Positions 17,823 to 25,525 of a DNA stretch of 64,000 bases are shown in pieces (position 1 is the stretch's first letter; every line of letters starts with the position of its first letter). The stretch spans positions 197,217 through 261,216 of the forward strand of contig JAFDYT010000008.1 of NCBI GenBank assembly GCA_018266055.1, in the 5' to 3' direction. The position numbers were made by a program, and so were the translations under genes. The notes under the pieces are model-generated. The model ran no database searches. It had not been told where the DNA came from and saw only the letters and a program-made list of their open reading frames with translations. The stretch comes from Bacteroidota bacterium (lineage in GTDB: Bacteria; Bacteroidota; Bacteroidia; Cytophagales; Cyclobacteriaceae).

Positions 17823-19121
17823 TTATTGTTTCCAGATTTTTCCATTCGGAAATTCATAGTCGATCAGCGTTTCTTTTTTCATCTCAATACTGTAGCCAGG
17901 GTTTACCGGCGGCATGTAGTGCCCACGGCGAATGACAACCGGCTCCAGAAAATGCTCGTGCAAATGGTCTACAAATTCTATCAGGCGGTTTTCCATGGTG
18001 CCGGTTACTGCAATGTAATCAAACATGGAGAGATGCTGAACATATTCACATAAACCAACGCCACCCGCATGCGGACAAACCGGAATACCAAACTTGGCAG
18101 CCATCAGCAAGATGGCGAGGTTTTCGTTCACACCACCCACCCGGCAGCTGTCGATCTGACAAAAATCGAAAGCCTTTGCCTGCATAAATTGTTTGAACAT
18201 CACGCGGTTTTGGCAATGCTCACCCGTGGCTACTTTGATGGGCGCGATAGCCTTGCCGATTGCTGCGTGGCCTAGCACATCATCGGGACTCGTCGGTTCT
18301 TCAATCCACATCGGGTTGAAGCGGGCCAGTTCTTTCATGTTGCGAATGGCTGCAGGCACATCCCACTTCTGGTTTGCATCCATCATGAGAAATAAATCAT
18401 CGCCGATCTCTTCACGAATAATTGTCGCGCGGCGAATGTCGTCTTGCAGGTTAGAGCCTACTTTCATTTTTACGTGGCGCCATCCTTCGGCTTTAGCCTC
18501 GCGGCAAAGCCTTCGGATTTTTTCGTCAGAGTAACCAAGCCATCCTGCCGACGTGGTGTAGCCGGGATAACCAGTGTTGAGCAATTGATTGATTCTTTCT
18601 TGTTTGGTTGATTCTAATTTGGAGAGGATGGCAACGGCTTCATCCGGAGTAATCGCGTCGGTGATGTACGTGAAGTCGATGCACGATACAAGTTGCTGCG
18701 GCGTCATCTCAGCCAGCAAGCGCCATACAGGTTTCTTCTCGGCCTTTGCGTAAAGATCCCACACGGCGTTGACCATCGCACCGGTTGCCAGGTGGATCAC
18801 ACCCTTTTCCGGACCAAGCCACCGCAACTGACTGTCGCTGGTAATCATCTTCCAGAAGGCGCCCATGTTTGAAGTAAATGACTCCAGCGATTTTCCTTTG
18901 ATCAGATACGAAAGCGCCTGAAGCGCCGTGGCTACAATTTCATTTCCTCTTCCTATGGTGAAGGTTAGGCCGTGGCCTTCAAGGCCCGGACGATTGGTTT
19001 TCAGGATTACGTACGCCGCCGAATAATCGGGATCGGTGTTCATCGCGTCAGATCCGTCGAGTGTTTTGCTTGTCGGAAAGCGTATGTCTTTAATTTCTAT
19101 ATCGGTAATAAGAATACTCAT
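17823..19121 (-). CDS. L-fuconate dehydratase (enolase superfamily)
   Basis: The product has 432 residues and the mandelate-racemase-type fold. The catalytic lysines K218 and K220 (VKMKVG), metal ligands in MMDANQKWD, WIEEPTSPDD and ATGEHCQNR, and H351 in CPHAGGVGLCEY can all be placed. As I recall it, the Xanthomonas campestris L-fuconate dehydratase uses the same numbering (K220, H351), so the assignment is strong. It dehydrates L-fuconate to 2-keto-3-deoxy-L-fuconate. It is the first gene of the minus-strand unit that includes the SDR and FAH genes, and it diverges from the fucosidase gene. Confidence 0.93.
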   Translation of the reverse strand: MSILITDIEIKDIRFPTSKTLDGSDAMNTDPDYSAAYVILKTNRPGLEGHGLTFTIGRGNEIVATALQALSYLIKGKSLESFTSNMGAFWKMITSDSQLRWLGPEKGVIHLATGAMVNAVWDLYAKAEKKPVWRLLAEMTPQQLVSCIDFTYITDAITPDEAVAILSKLESTKQERINQLLNTGYPGYTTSAGWLGYSDEKIRRLCREAKAEGWRHVKMKVGSNLQDDIRRATIIREEIGDDLFLMMDANQKWDVPAAIRNMKELARFNPMWIEEPTSPDDVLGHAAIGKAIAPIKVATGEHCQNRVMFKQFMQAKAFDFCQIDSCRVGGVNENLAILLMAAKFGIPVCPHAGGVGLCEYVQHLSMFDYIAVTGTMENRLIEFVDHLHEHFLEPVVIRRGHYMPPVNPGYSIEMKKETLIDYEFPNGKIWKQ

Positions 19122-19132
19122 GCGGATTTTTT

Positions 19133-19144
19133 TTGATGCATCAA
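19133..19144. promoter_or_regulatory. Perfect 12-bp palindrome, candidate operator of the fucose locus
   Basis: TTGATGCATCAA is a perfect palindrome, 11 bases upstream of the L-fuconate dehydratase ATG and between it and the fucosidase promoter. The position suits a repressor of both divergent units. No regulator gene is present in the locus, so the binding protein is unknown. Confidence 0.4.
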
Positions 19145-19165
19145 TTTTAAATGGAGCTGTGCTTA

Positions 19166-19194
19166 CTTGTTAAGAAGAAAATATTGTACTTTAA
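19166..19194 (+). promoter_or_regulatory. Candidate Bacteroidota promoter of the fucosidase gene
   Basis: CTTG at 19166-19169 and TACTTTAA at 19187-19194 are separated by 17 bases and resemble the TTTG / TAnnTTTG pair. The ATG at 19213 follows with a short leader. Confidence 0.4.
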
Positions 19195-19212
19195 ATTTTA
19201 CGATCCATACTT

Positions 19213-20541
19213 ATGAAAACCAGAATCGCCACGCTGATCTTGATTTCCCTTTGCGCATCAATATCGGCACAAAATAAAATTGATCCTAAAACCATCGACG
19301 CTAAAATGCAGTGGTTTGCCGATGCCAAGCTTGGAATTTTTATTCACTGGGGGATTTATTCTGTCAATGGCATTGATGAAAGCTGGAGTTTTTACAACAA
19401 AAAGGTTTCATACCCGGAGTACATGAAGCAGTTGACCGGGTTTACGGCAAAGAATTATAACCCGGAAGCGTGGGCTTCGCTGATCCGCCAAAGCGGAGCT
19501 CGCTATGCGGTAATTACTACCAAGCACCACGACGGTGTGGCGCTATGGAACACCAAAGCCAGCGACCTCAACGTGGTGAAAATGACGCCAGCGAAAAAGG
19601 ATTTGATCACGCCTTTTGTGAAAGCGCTACGCAACAACAACCTGAAAGTAGGCACCTATTTTTCTTTGCTCGATTGGTCGGACAAGAATTACCCGGGCTT
19701 CCTGAAAGATTCCTCCAAATACGAGTTGAAAAAAAATCCCACAAAGTGGAATGCGTTTGTGGCGTTCAATCAGCAGCAGATAAAAGAGTTGTCGGATCAG
19801 TTCAACCCTGATTTGTTTTGGTTTGATGGCGATTGGGAACACTCGGCCGACGAGTGGCAAGCCGAAAAGATCAGGCACGATATTCTTGCGGCCAATCCCA
19901 ATGCGATTATCAACGGCCGGTTGCAAGGCTATGGCGATTATGAAACTCCGGAACAGAATTTTCCGGTGACACGCCCCAGGTACAACTGGTGGGAACTGTG
20001 TATGACCATGAACAACAACTGGGGCTATCACCCCGACGACACGAACTACAAAACGCCGTTTGAAGTCATCTCTATTTTCGCCGACTGCATCAGCATGGGC
20101 GGAAATCTTTTGCTCGACATTGGTCCGAAGGAAGATGGTACAATTCCTCCCGAGCAAGAATTGATTTTGAAAGAATTGGGCCAATGGACCTACAAGCACA
20201 GCGAAGCGATTTTTAAAACCATTCCCGGCTTGCCGCAAGGCCACTTCTATGGCCCGACTACGCTTTCTAAAGATTCATCCAACTTGTATTTGTACGTCAG
20301 CGGAAAAACGGCAGGCAAGCTCATGATTAAAGGATTGAAGAATAAGATTGAAGAAATCACAGTAGTGGGCGGCGATCAAAAGCTCACGCACAGGGTGGTG
20401 GGCAAAATTTCATGGAGTGAAGTCCCTGGCCTTGTCTTTATCGACTTTCCGCTTTCGGCCGCTGACCCATACATGAGTGTGGTGAAGGTAAAACTGAGCG
20501 GCCCACTGAAACTCTATCGAGGCAAAGGCGGCTTTAATTAA
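19213..20541 (+). CDS. Secreted alpha-L-fucosidase, glycoside hydrolase family 29
   Basis: The product has 442 residues with signal peptide MKTRIATLILISLCASISAQ. GH29 landmarks are LGIFIHWGIYSVNG, YAVITTKHHDGVALWNT and LFWFDGDWE, in which D205 is the expected catalytic nucleophile. The catalytic barrel is followed by a short beta-sandwich C-terminal domain. It releases L-fucose from fucosylated glycans outside the cytoplasm and so supplies substrate to the transporter and pathway encoded on the opposite strand. It has its own promoter, divergent from the L-fuconate dehydratase gene. Confidence 0.95.
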   Translation: MKTRIATLILISLCASISAQNKIDPKTIDAKMQWFADAKLGIFIHWGIYSVNGIDESWSFYNKKVSYPEYMKQLTGFTAKNYNPEAWASLIRQSGARYAVITTKHHDGVALWNTKASDLNVVKMTPAKKDLITPFVKALRNNNLKVGTYFSLLDWSDKNYPGFLKDSSKYELKKNPTKWNAFVAFNQQQIKELSDQFNPDLFWFDGDWEHSADEWQAEKIRHDILAANPNAIINGRLQGYGDYETPEQNFPVTRPRYNWWELCMTMNNNWGYHPDDTNYKTPFEVISIFADCISMGGNLLLDIGPKEDGTIPPEQELILKELGQWTYKHSEAIFKTIPGLPQGHFYGPTTLSKDSSNLYLYVSGKTAGKLMIKGLKNKIEEITVVGGDQKLTHRVVGKISWSEVPGLVFIDFPLSAADPYMSVVKVKLSGPLKLYRGKGGFN

Positions 20542-20555
20542 GACATTATGACTTA

Positions 20556-20615
20556 TTTCGTGGCTATTTTTATCTAAAATAAGCCATAACGGCACGAAAA
20601 ACACCGAAAATTCGG
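20556..20615. repeat. Nested inverted repeats between the fucosidase and hsp20 genes
   Basis: TTTCGTG (20556-20562) pairs with CACGAAA (20593-20599), and GCTATTTT pairs with AAAATAAGC inside it with a one-base bulge. A second small hairpin, CCGAA-AA-TTCGG, is at 20604-20615. There is no T run after either stem, so a simple terminator is not certain; the site may be a transcript end or an hsp20 control element. Confidence 0.4.
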
Positions 20616-20684
20616 ATCGGTATAATTTTTCCTAATGTTCAGACATCAGTTTAAAAACATGTTTAACCAAAAAATAAAAATTAT

Positions 20685-21113
20685 ATGAGCATCATCCGTT
20701 ATAACCCCAACGATTACGTACCTGCTACTTTCAGCAGCCTGATTGATCGGTTCTTCAATGAATCATTAGCCCGCACCGGTGGAAGTGTGTTCACTCCCAA
20801 AGTAGATGTGATTGAAACCGAAAATGCCTACGAAGTGCAAGTGGCCGTTCCGGGTTTGAACAAAGAAGATTTCAAAATTGAAATCAACGACAATTACCTT
20901 ACCGTAAGCGGCGAGCGCAAATTGTCGAACGAGAAGAAGGACAAGAATTTCCATTCGATAGAAACACAATACGGTTCATTCAGCCGCTCGTTTACGTTGC
21001 CTGAAAATGTAGACGGCAGCAAGATCAACGCGAAATACAACAATGGAATTCTCGAACTGGTAATTCCAAAGGACGAAAAGAAAGTGTTGAAGCAAGTGAT
21101 TAAAGTGAGTTGA
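20685..21113 (+). CDS. Hsp20/alpha-crystallin family small heat shock protein
   Basis: The product has 142 residues. The alpha-crystallin domain spans about residues 35-142, with VDVIETENAYEVQVAVPGLN, the IEINDNYLTVSGERK segment and the YNNGILELVIPK ending typical of bacterial Hsp20. The N-terminal arm is short (SLIDRFFNESLA). It is an ATP-independent holdase for unfolding cytoplasmic proteins. It is a single-gene unit, with hairpins upstream and a strong terminator right after it. Confidence 0.95.
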   Translation: MSIIRYNPNDYVPATFSSLIDRFFNESLARTGGSVFTPKVDVIETENAYEVQVAVPGLNKEDFKIEINDNYLTVSGERKLSNEKKDKNFHSIETQYGSFSRSFTLPENVDGSKINAKYNNGILELVIPKDEKKVLKQVIKVS

Positions 21114-21136
21114 TGAGTAGAGGTTAGGTTTAGTGC

Positions 21137-21172
21137 AAAGCCCGGTCTGCGTTGGCCGGGCTTTCTTTTTTT
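21137..21172 (+). terminator. Rho-independent terminator after hsp20
   Basis: AAAGCCCGG (21137-21145) pairs with CCGGGCTTT (21156-21164), followed by CTTTTTTT. It is 24 bases past the hsp20 stop. Confidence 0.85.
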
Positions 21173-21223
21173 CACCCGTAGCAATCGGATTTTCTTTCTG
21201 CTGATTTACTATTACCTTCAACC

Positions 21224-22654
21224 ATGAAAAGAATTCTGTTGATTGCCTTGGTGTTGGTGGCTTCGGTGGTAGGTGCGGTGGTGGGTTCCTTGTTTACGCT
21301 TCGCTATGCCGCGGAGATTCCCGCGTATAATTCAATTTCCGAACATCAGATGAATCGGCCTGTGCGCTGGTCGGGCGACAGTGTTTCGCGTGTACCTGTC
21401 GGGTTGAATTTTGAAGCAGCAGCCAAGATGGTGACGCCCGCTGTGGTTCACATTCGCACAATTTATGGTCCAGGCAGTTTTAGCCTGAATCCGTTGGAAT
21501 TACTTTCTAATCCTCATTCGCAATCTTCCGGATCCGGCGTCATCATTTCAGACGACGGTTATATCGTGACCAACTACCACGTGATCGAAGAAGCCAATTC
21601 TATTGAGGTGGTGATGAACAACAACCAGCACTTCTTTGCCAAGGTGGTGGGCACCGACCCAACTACGGACCTGGCTTTATTGAAAATCAAATCTAAAAAT
21701 CTTCCTTTCGTTCGCTATGGAAATTCGGATGAGATCGTGCCAGGTCAATGGGTGCTGGCCATCGGAAATCCTTTTGATCTCAACTCTACGGTTACGGCTG
21801 GTATTGTGAGCGCCAAAGCCCGCAACATCGGTATTCTTCGTGATAAGAATAATTTGCAAATTGAATCATTCATTCAAACCGATGCCGCCGTCAATCCTGG
21901 TAACAGTGGCGGAGCGCTTGTCAACCTGAACGGTGAACTGATTGGAATTAATTCTGCCATCGCAACGGCTACTGGCGGCTACGCCGGATATTCTTTTGCT
22001 ATTCCCGAAAGCCTGGTGCGTAAAATCATGGATGACCTTTTGGAATACGGAAAAGTACAGCGCGGACTTCTCGGCGTGCAAATCACTGACGTGAATGCTG
22101 CCTTATCGGAACGACGAAAACTGAGCGTGGTGCAAGGTGTGTTTGTGAGCCGCGTAAACGAAGGGAGCGCCGCGGAGAAATCGGGCTTACTGGAGGGCGA
22201 TGTGATTGTGGCGATTGATGGTCACGCAGCCAACAGCGTATCTGAGTTGCAGGAACAGGTCGCACGCCATCGGCCGGGGCAGTCGGTGAAAGTGAAATTC
22301 ATTCGCCAGGAAAAAGAGAATCAGGTGAACGTGGTATTGAAAAGTTATGAAGGGTCCACGGAGCCAGAAAAGAAAGAAGTAAAATCAGATATCGAAGGTG
22401 CTACATTCGAAGCGCTTACTTACCAGCAGGGACGCGAGCTGAATATCGACGGCGGAGTTGTGGTGCGCAAGATCGGCGAGGGAAAGTGGAAACAAGCCGG
22501 CGTAAAAGAGAATTTTATTATTACTTCCATTGATAAAGTGCCGGTGGAAAGTATTGAAGACCTCAACGCGGTACTGGCCAATAAAAGCGGCGGCATTTTG
22601 GTGGAAGGAATGTACCTCAACCGCGAGAAGGCGATTTTCGCCGTCACCTGGTAA
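21224..22654 (+). CDS. htrA: Do/HtrA-type periplasmic serine protease with PDZ domains
   Basis: A product of 476 residues with an N-terminal signal anchor (ILLIALVLVASVVGAVVG). The trypsin-like triad is H119 (NYHVIEE), D149 (TTDLALL) and S228 (NPGNSGGAL). A first PDZ domain follows at about 275-375 (GLLGVQITDV to VKVKFIRQ) and a second, divergent PDZ-like region at about 395-476. It handles misfolded envelope proteins. It sits directly after hsp20, though separated by a terminator, and 2 bases before a half-size EamA gene. Confidence 0.93.
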   Translation: MKRILLIALVLVASVVGAVVGSLFTLRYAAEIPAYNSISEHQMNRPVRWSGDSVSRVPVGLNFEAAAKMVTPAVVHIRTIYGPGSFSLNPLELLSNPHSQSSGSGVIISDDGYIVTNYHVIEEANSIEVVMNNNQHFFAKVVGTDPTTDLALLKIKSKNLPFVRYGNSDEIVPGQWVLAIGNPFDLNSTVTAGIVSAKARNIGILRDKNNLQIESFIQTDAAVNPGNSGGALVNLNGELIGINSAIATATGGYAGYSFAIPESLVRKIMDDLLEYGKVQRGLLGVQITDVNAALSERRKLSVVQGVFVSRVNEGSAAEKSGLLEGDVIVAIDGHAANSVSELQEQVARHRPGQSVKVKFIRQEKENQVNVVLKSYEGSTEPEKKEVKSDIEGATFEALTYQQGRELNIDGGVVVRKIGEGKWKQAGVKENFIITSIDKVPVESIEDLNAVLANKSGGILVEGMYLNREKAIFAVTW

Positions 22655-22656
22655 CT

Positions 22657-23079
22657 ATGCCCACGTGGATTTTATATGCGCTGCTCTCCATGGCTTTTGC
22701 CGGACTTACTGCAGTGCTTGCCAAATACGGTTTGAAGAATGTGAGCGGAGATGCAGGCGTAGCGGTGCGAACTTCGTTCGTGTTTCTGCTGGTGTGGATC
22801 AACGCCATCGCCTTCAGGCATGTGAACGACTTTTCGAAACTCACTACTAAAGACGTTCTCTTTCTAGGCCTGTCGGCTCTTACCACTTCCGTTTCCTGGA
22901 TTTTCTATTATCGCGCAATAAAACTCGGCGAAGTCTCCACAGTAGCAGTCATCGACAAAGCAAGTATTGTCATCACGTTGCTGCTATCGTTCTGGCTTCT
23001 GAAAGAGCCATTCACCTGGCGAATGGCGGTAGCCTCCGTACTTATTCTTTCAGGCCTTCTGGTGCTGACTCTAAAGTAA
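22657..23079 (+). CDS. Half-size EamA/DMT transporter (single repeat, 140 residues)
   Basis: The product has only 140 residues and about five hydrophobic helices, equal to one EamA repeat instead of two. The sequence starts MPTWILYALLSMAFAGLTAV and ends in SVLILSGLLVLTLK, complete at both ends, so it is not a broken gene; single-repeat members of this family exist and are thought to dimerise. It follows the HtrA gene by 2 bases and is probably co-transcribed with it. The substrate is unknown. Confidence 0.85.
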   Translation: MPTWILYALLSMAFAGLTAVLAKYGLKNVSGDAGVAVRTSFVFLLVWINAIAFRHVNDFSKLTTKDVLFLGLSALTTSVSWIFYYRAIKLGEVSTVAVIDKASIVITLLLSFWLLKEPFTWRMAVASVLILSGLLVLTLK

Positions 23080-23081
23080 GA

Positions 23082-24497
23082 TTATGAGCTTACCGACCTG
23101 AACAACAGGAAGAGTGAGCCTGCCATAATCATCACCACAGGCAATGTAAGGAACCAGGCGATAAGAATATTCCGCACGGTATCGGGTTGCAGGTTTTTAA
23201 CGCCTTTGCTAGCCACCATACTTCCGGCGATACCCGACGAAAGTACGTGTGTGGTACTTACCGGCCAGCCGAAGTTAGTCGATAAGCCGATGGTCATTGA
23301 AGCGACGAGTTCCGCGCTGGCGCCTTGCGCATAGGTGAGGTGCTCTTTACCGATCTTTTCACCTACAGTTTTTACAATTCGTTTCCAGCCGATCATGGTT
23401 CCAAAACCAAGCGACAAGGAAATTAATACGATCACCCATTTCGGAGAATAATCAGTGATTTTTCTCACCTTCTTTAGCTCTGCTTTGAGTGTGGCTTTGT
23501 CTGTTTCGCTAAGGCGAACTTCTTCTTTCTTTAATAACGAGTTGATGTTGCGATCTACCAACATTATGTCCTTACGTACTTCGAATTTTTCACTTTTCGG
23601 AATGTTGTTCACACTTTTAAGCTGGGCAAAGTCAGCAGCCAGATGAGCAGCCATTACTTTCGTGTCGGCTAATCTTTTCTTATCAGGTTTTGACAACACC
23701 GTCGAGTCAATGGCAGAAACTACCTGCTCAATTTTAGTAAGTGAGGAGGGGAGTTTGGAAGGATCAAAAGTTACGTCTAACGCAAAGTAAGCAGGCACAA
23801 TCCCAATCAACACCAGCATGATCAAACCCACACCTTTTTGGCCGTCGTTGGAGCCATGGAAGAAACTCACCAGCGTACATGTGATAAACAAAATTGCTCT
23901 GATCCACATGGGAGGAGGCTGATTTTTCTTAGGTTCTTTAAATACGATTTCTTCCATCGGAGTTTTGCGGGTCATCACCCGGATGAAGTACATGAGGATG
24001 ATGGTTACTGAAAACCCGAAGAGAGGGGAAAGGAGTAGCGAAAACCCAATTTCCTGGGCTTTGCCCCAGTTTACGGCGTCGCCGGTGGCTTCTGGCAAAA
24101 TCGAATAAGCCAGACCAACGCCGAGGATGGAGCCAATCAATGTATGCGAACTGGAACAGGGAATACCGAAATACCAAGTGAGCAAATTCCAGAAAATAGC
24201 CGTGAGCAGCAGCGCCCCGACCATCGACAAGCTATGAGCTATATTTTGATCGACCAGCGTTTCAACCGGCAACAGGTTTACAATCCCCATGGCCACGCCA
24301 ATTCCCCCGGCAAAAACACCCAAAAAATTCCATGATCCGGACCAAATTACGGCCTGCCAGGGCTTTAGGGTGTTGGTGTAAATTACCGTAGCAACTGCAT
24401 TGGCCGTATCGTGAAATCCATTGACAAATTCGAAGGCGCAAGCTGCTAAAAGACAGACTAGCAAGAGGATAGTGTAACCGGTATCTAAATCAAACAT
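23082..24497 (-). CDS. PiT-family inorganic phosphate transporter
   Basis: The product has 471 residues. Both PiT repeats are visible: FVNGFHDTANAVATVIYTN near the N-terminus with PCSSSHTLIG, and FFHGSNDGQKGVGL then NFGWPVSTTHVLSSG in the second half. A hydrophilic, lysine-rich segment of about 100 residues (roughly 245-345) separates the halves. It moves phosphate with H+ or Na+ across the inner membrane. No PhoU-like DUF47 gene, the common partner, lies next to it. It converges tightly with the EamA gene (2 bases). Confidence 0.93.
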   Translation of the reverse strand: MFDLDTGYTILLLVCLLAACAFEFVNGFHDTANAVATVIYTNTLKPWQAVIWSGSWNFLGVFAGGIGVAMGIVNLLPVETLVDQNIAHSLSMVGALLLTAIFWNLLTWYFGIPCSSSHTLIGSILGVGLAYSILPEATGDAVNWGKAQEIGFSLLLSPLFGFSVTIILMYFIRVMTRKTPMEEIVFKEPKKNQPPPMWIRAILFITCTLVSFFHGSNDGQKGVGLIMLVLIGIVPAYFALDVTFDPSKLPSSLTKIEQVVSAIDSTVLSKPDKKRLADTKVMAAHLAADFAQLKSVNNIPKSEKFEVRKDIMLVDRNINSLLKKEEVRLSETDKATLKAELKKVRKITDYSPKWVIVLISLSLGFGTMIGWKRIVKTVGEKIGKEHLTYAQGASAELVASMTIGLSTNFGWPVSTTHVLSSGIAGSMVASKGVKNLQPDTVRNILIAWFLTLPVVMIMAGSLFLLFRSVSS

Positions 24498-24601
24498 AAT
24501 ATATCAGGTTAAGGCAAAGGTAGGTTTCAGCACATTGCTGAATGTTAAGCCAATGTTACCATTTTTTTCGACAAAAAGAATTGACGTTTGATAGATTTGC
24601 G

Positions 24602-25267
24602 ATGAAATACATGCGCTCCGTAAAATTGAAATTTGGGTCTGAATCGGTGGTTTTGCTGCCCGAAAAGGCATTGTGGCTTCCTGATTGTAAGGCTCTTGTA
24701 ATCGCCGACGTACACTGGGGAAAAATCGATCATTTCCGTAAGGCCGGAATCCCTGTGCCCGTAAAAGGAAACGACAAAAACATCGAGATTCTGGTGCGAC
24801 TCATCAACCAGCACAAGCCTGAGCGGCTCCTTTTTCTCGGCGACTTATTTCATAGTGTTTACAACGACGAATGGGAAACTTTTGGGCAGGTGCGGAAGGC
24901 TTTCGCCCAGTGTTCTTTTGAGTTGATTGTAGGAAACCACGACATTCTGAGCGAAACACAATACAACCGCGCTCGCCTTACGATTCACCCAAAGCAATTG
25001 GTGCTGAATAAATTGTTACTCACCCACGAACCGTTGGAAACAACGCCCGAAGGATTCTTTAATCTGGCGGGTCATCTTCATCCGGGCGCTCATTTAATTG
25101 GCACTGGCAAACAGTCGCTTACGCTCCCGTGTTTTTTTGTGAAAGCTGACCAATGTATTCTTCCTGCTTTTGGATCGTTTACCGGATTGGCCCGCGTGCG
25201 GCCCAAAACCGGCGAAAAGATTTTTGTCGTGGCCGACGGAAAAGTGCATGCCGTACAGGCGCATTGA
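24602..25267 (+). CDS. pdeM: Ligase-associated DNA damage response endonuclease PdeM
   Basis: A calcineurin-like metallophosphoesterase of 221 residues from the ATG at 24602 (an ATG at 24542 is also in frame but adds 20 residues unlike the family). Metal motifs are IADVHWGK, FLGDLFHS, VGNHD, THEP and LAGHLHPG. PdeM is usually encoded with a DNA ligase, an Lhr-like helicase and an exonuclease; none of these is next to it here. It is predicted to act on DNA in repair. Confidence 0.88.
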   Translation: MKYMRSVKLKFGSESVVLLPEKALWLPDCKALVIADVHWGKIDHFRKAGIPVPVKGNDKNIEILVRLINQHKPERLLFLGDLFHSVYNDEWETFGQVRKAFAQCSFELIVGNHDILSETQYNRARLTIHPKQLVLNKLLLTHEPLETTPEGFFNLAGHLHPGAHLIGTGKQSLTLPCFFVKADQCILPAFGSFTGLARVRPKTGEKIFVVADGKVHAVQAH

Positions 25268-25275
25268 GTCGGGTT

Positions 25276-25518
25276 TTACTTCCGGTCTTTCATCCATTTC
25301 ATGATACCCACGGCTGAGACCAAGGTCCACGAGGCTTCAAGCACAATAAAGGGCGTGTAGTTGATAAGCACGGATGCTGTGCAGGCTAATCCTGCTCCGA
25401 TCAAGTTCATGAGGAGGTAAATCAGGTTGCTTTGTGATATACGATCGAGCAAATTCAGTAGAAATGCCAGCAGCAGAATACTCACGCCTGTCGCACCAAT
25501 CCAGTCCGCCAGATTCAT
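25276..25518 (-). CDS. Small membrane protein, CBU_0592 family
   Basis: The product has 80 residues and about three hydrophobic helices (ATGVSILLLAFLLNLL, LIYLLMNLIGAGLACTASVL, FIVLEASWTLVSAVGIMKW). It matches the uncharacterised CBU_0592 membrane family. It starts 7 bases after the arginase-fold gene and is probably co-transcribed with it. No function is known. Confidence 0.75.
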   Translation of the reverse strand: MNLADWIGATGVSILLLAFLLNLLDRISQSNLIYLLMNLIGAGLACTASVLINYTPFIVLEASWTLVSAVGIMKWMKDRK

Positions 25519-25525
25519 GGTAATG

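Noticed and set aside
19627-20244. 205-residue minus-strand open frame
   Set aside because: It is antisense to the catalytic domain of the GH29 fucosidase and has no recognisable motif.
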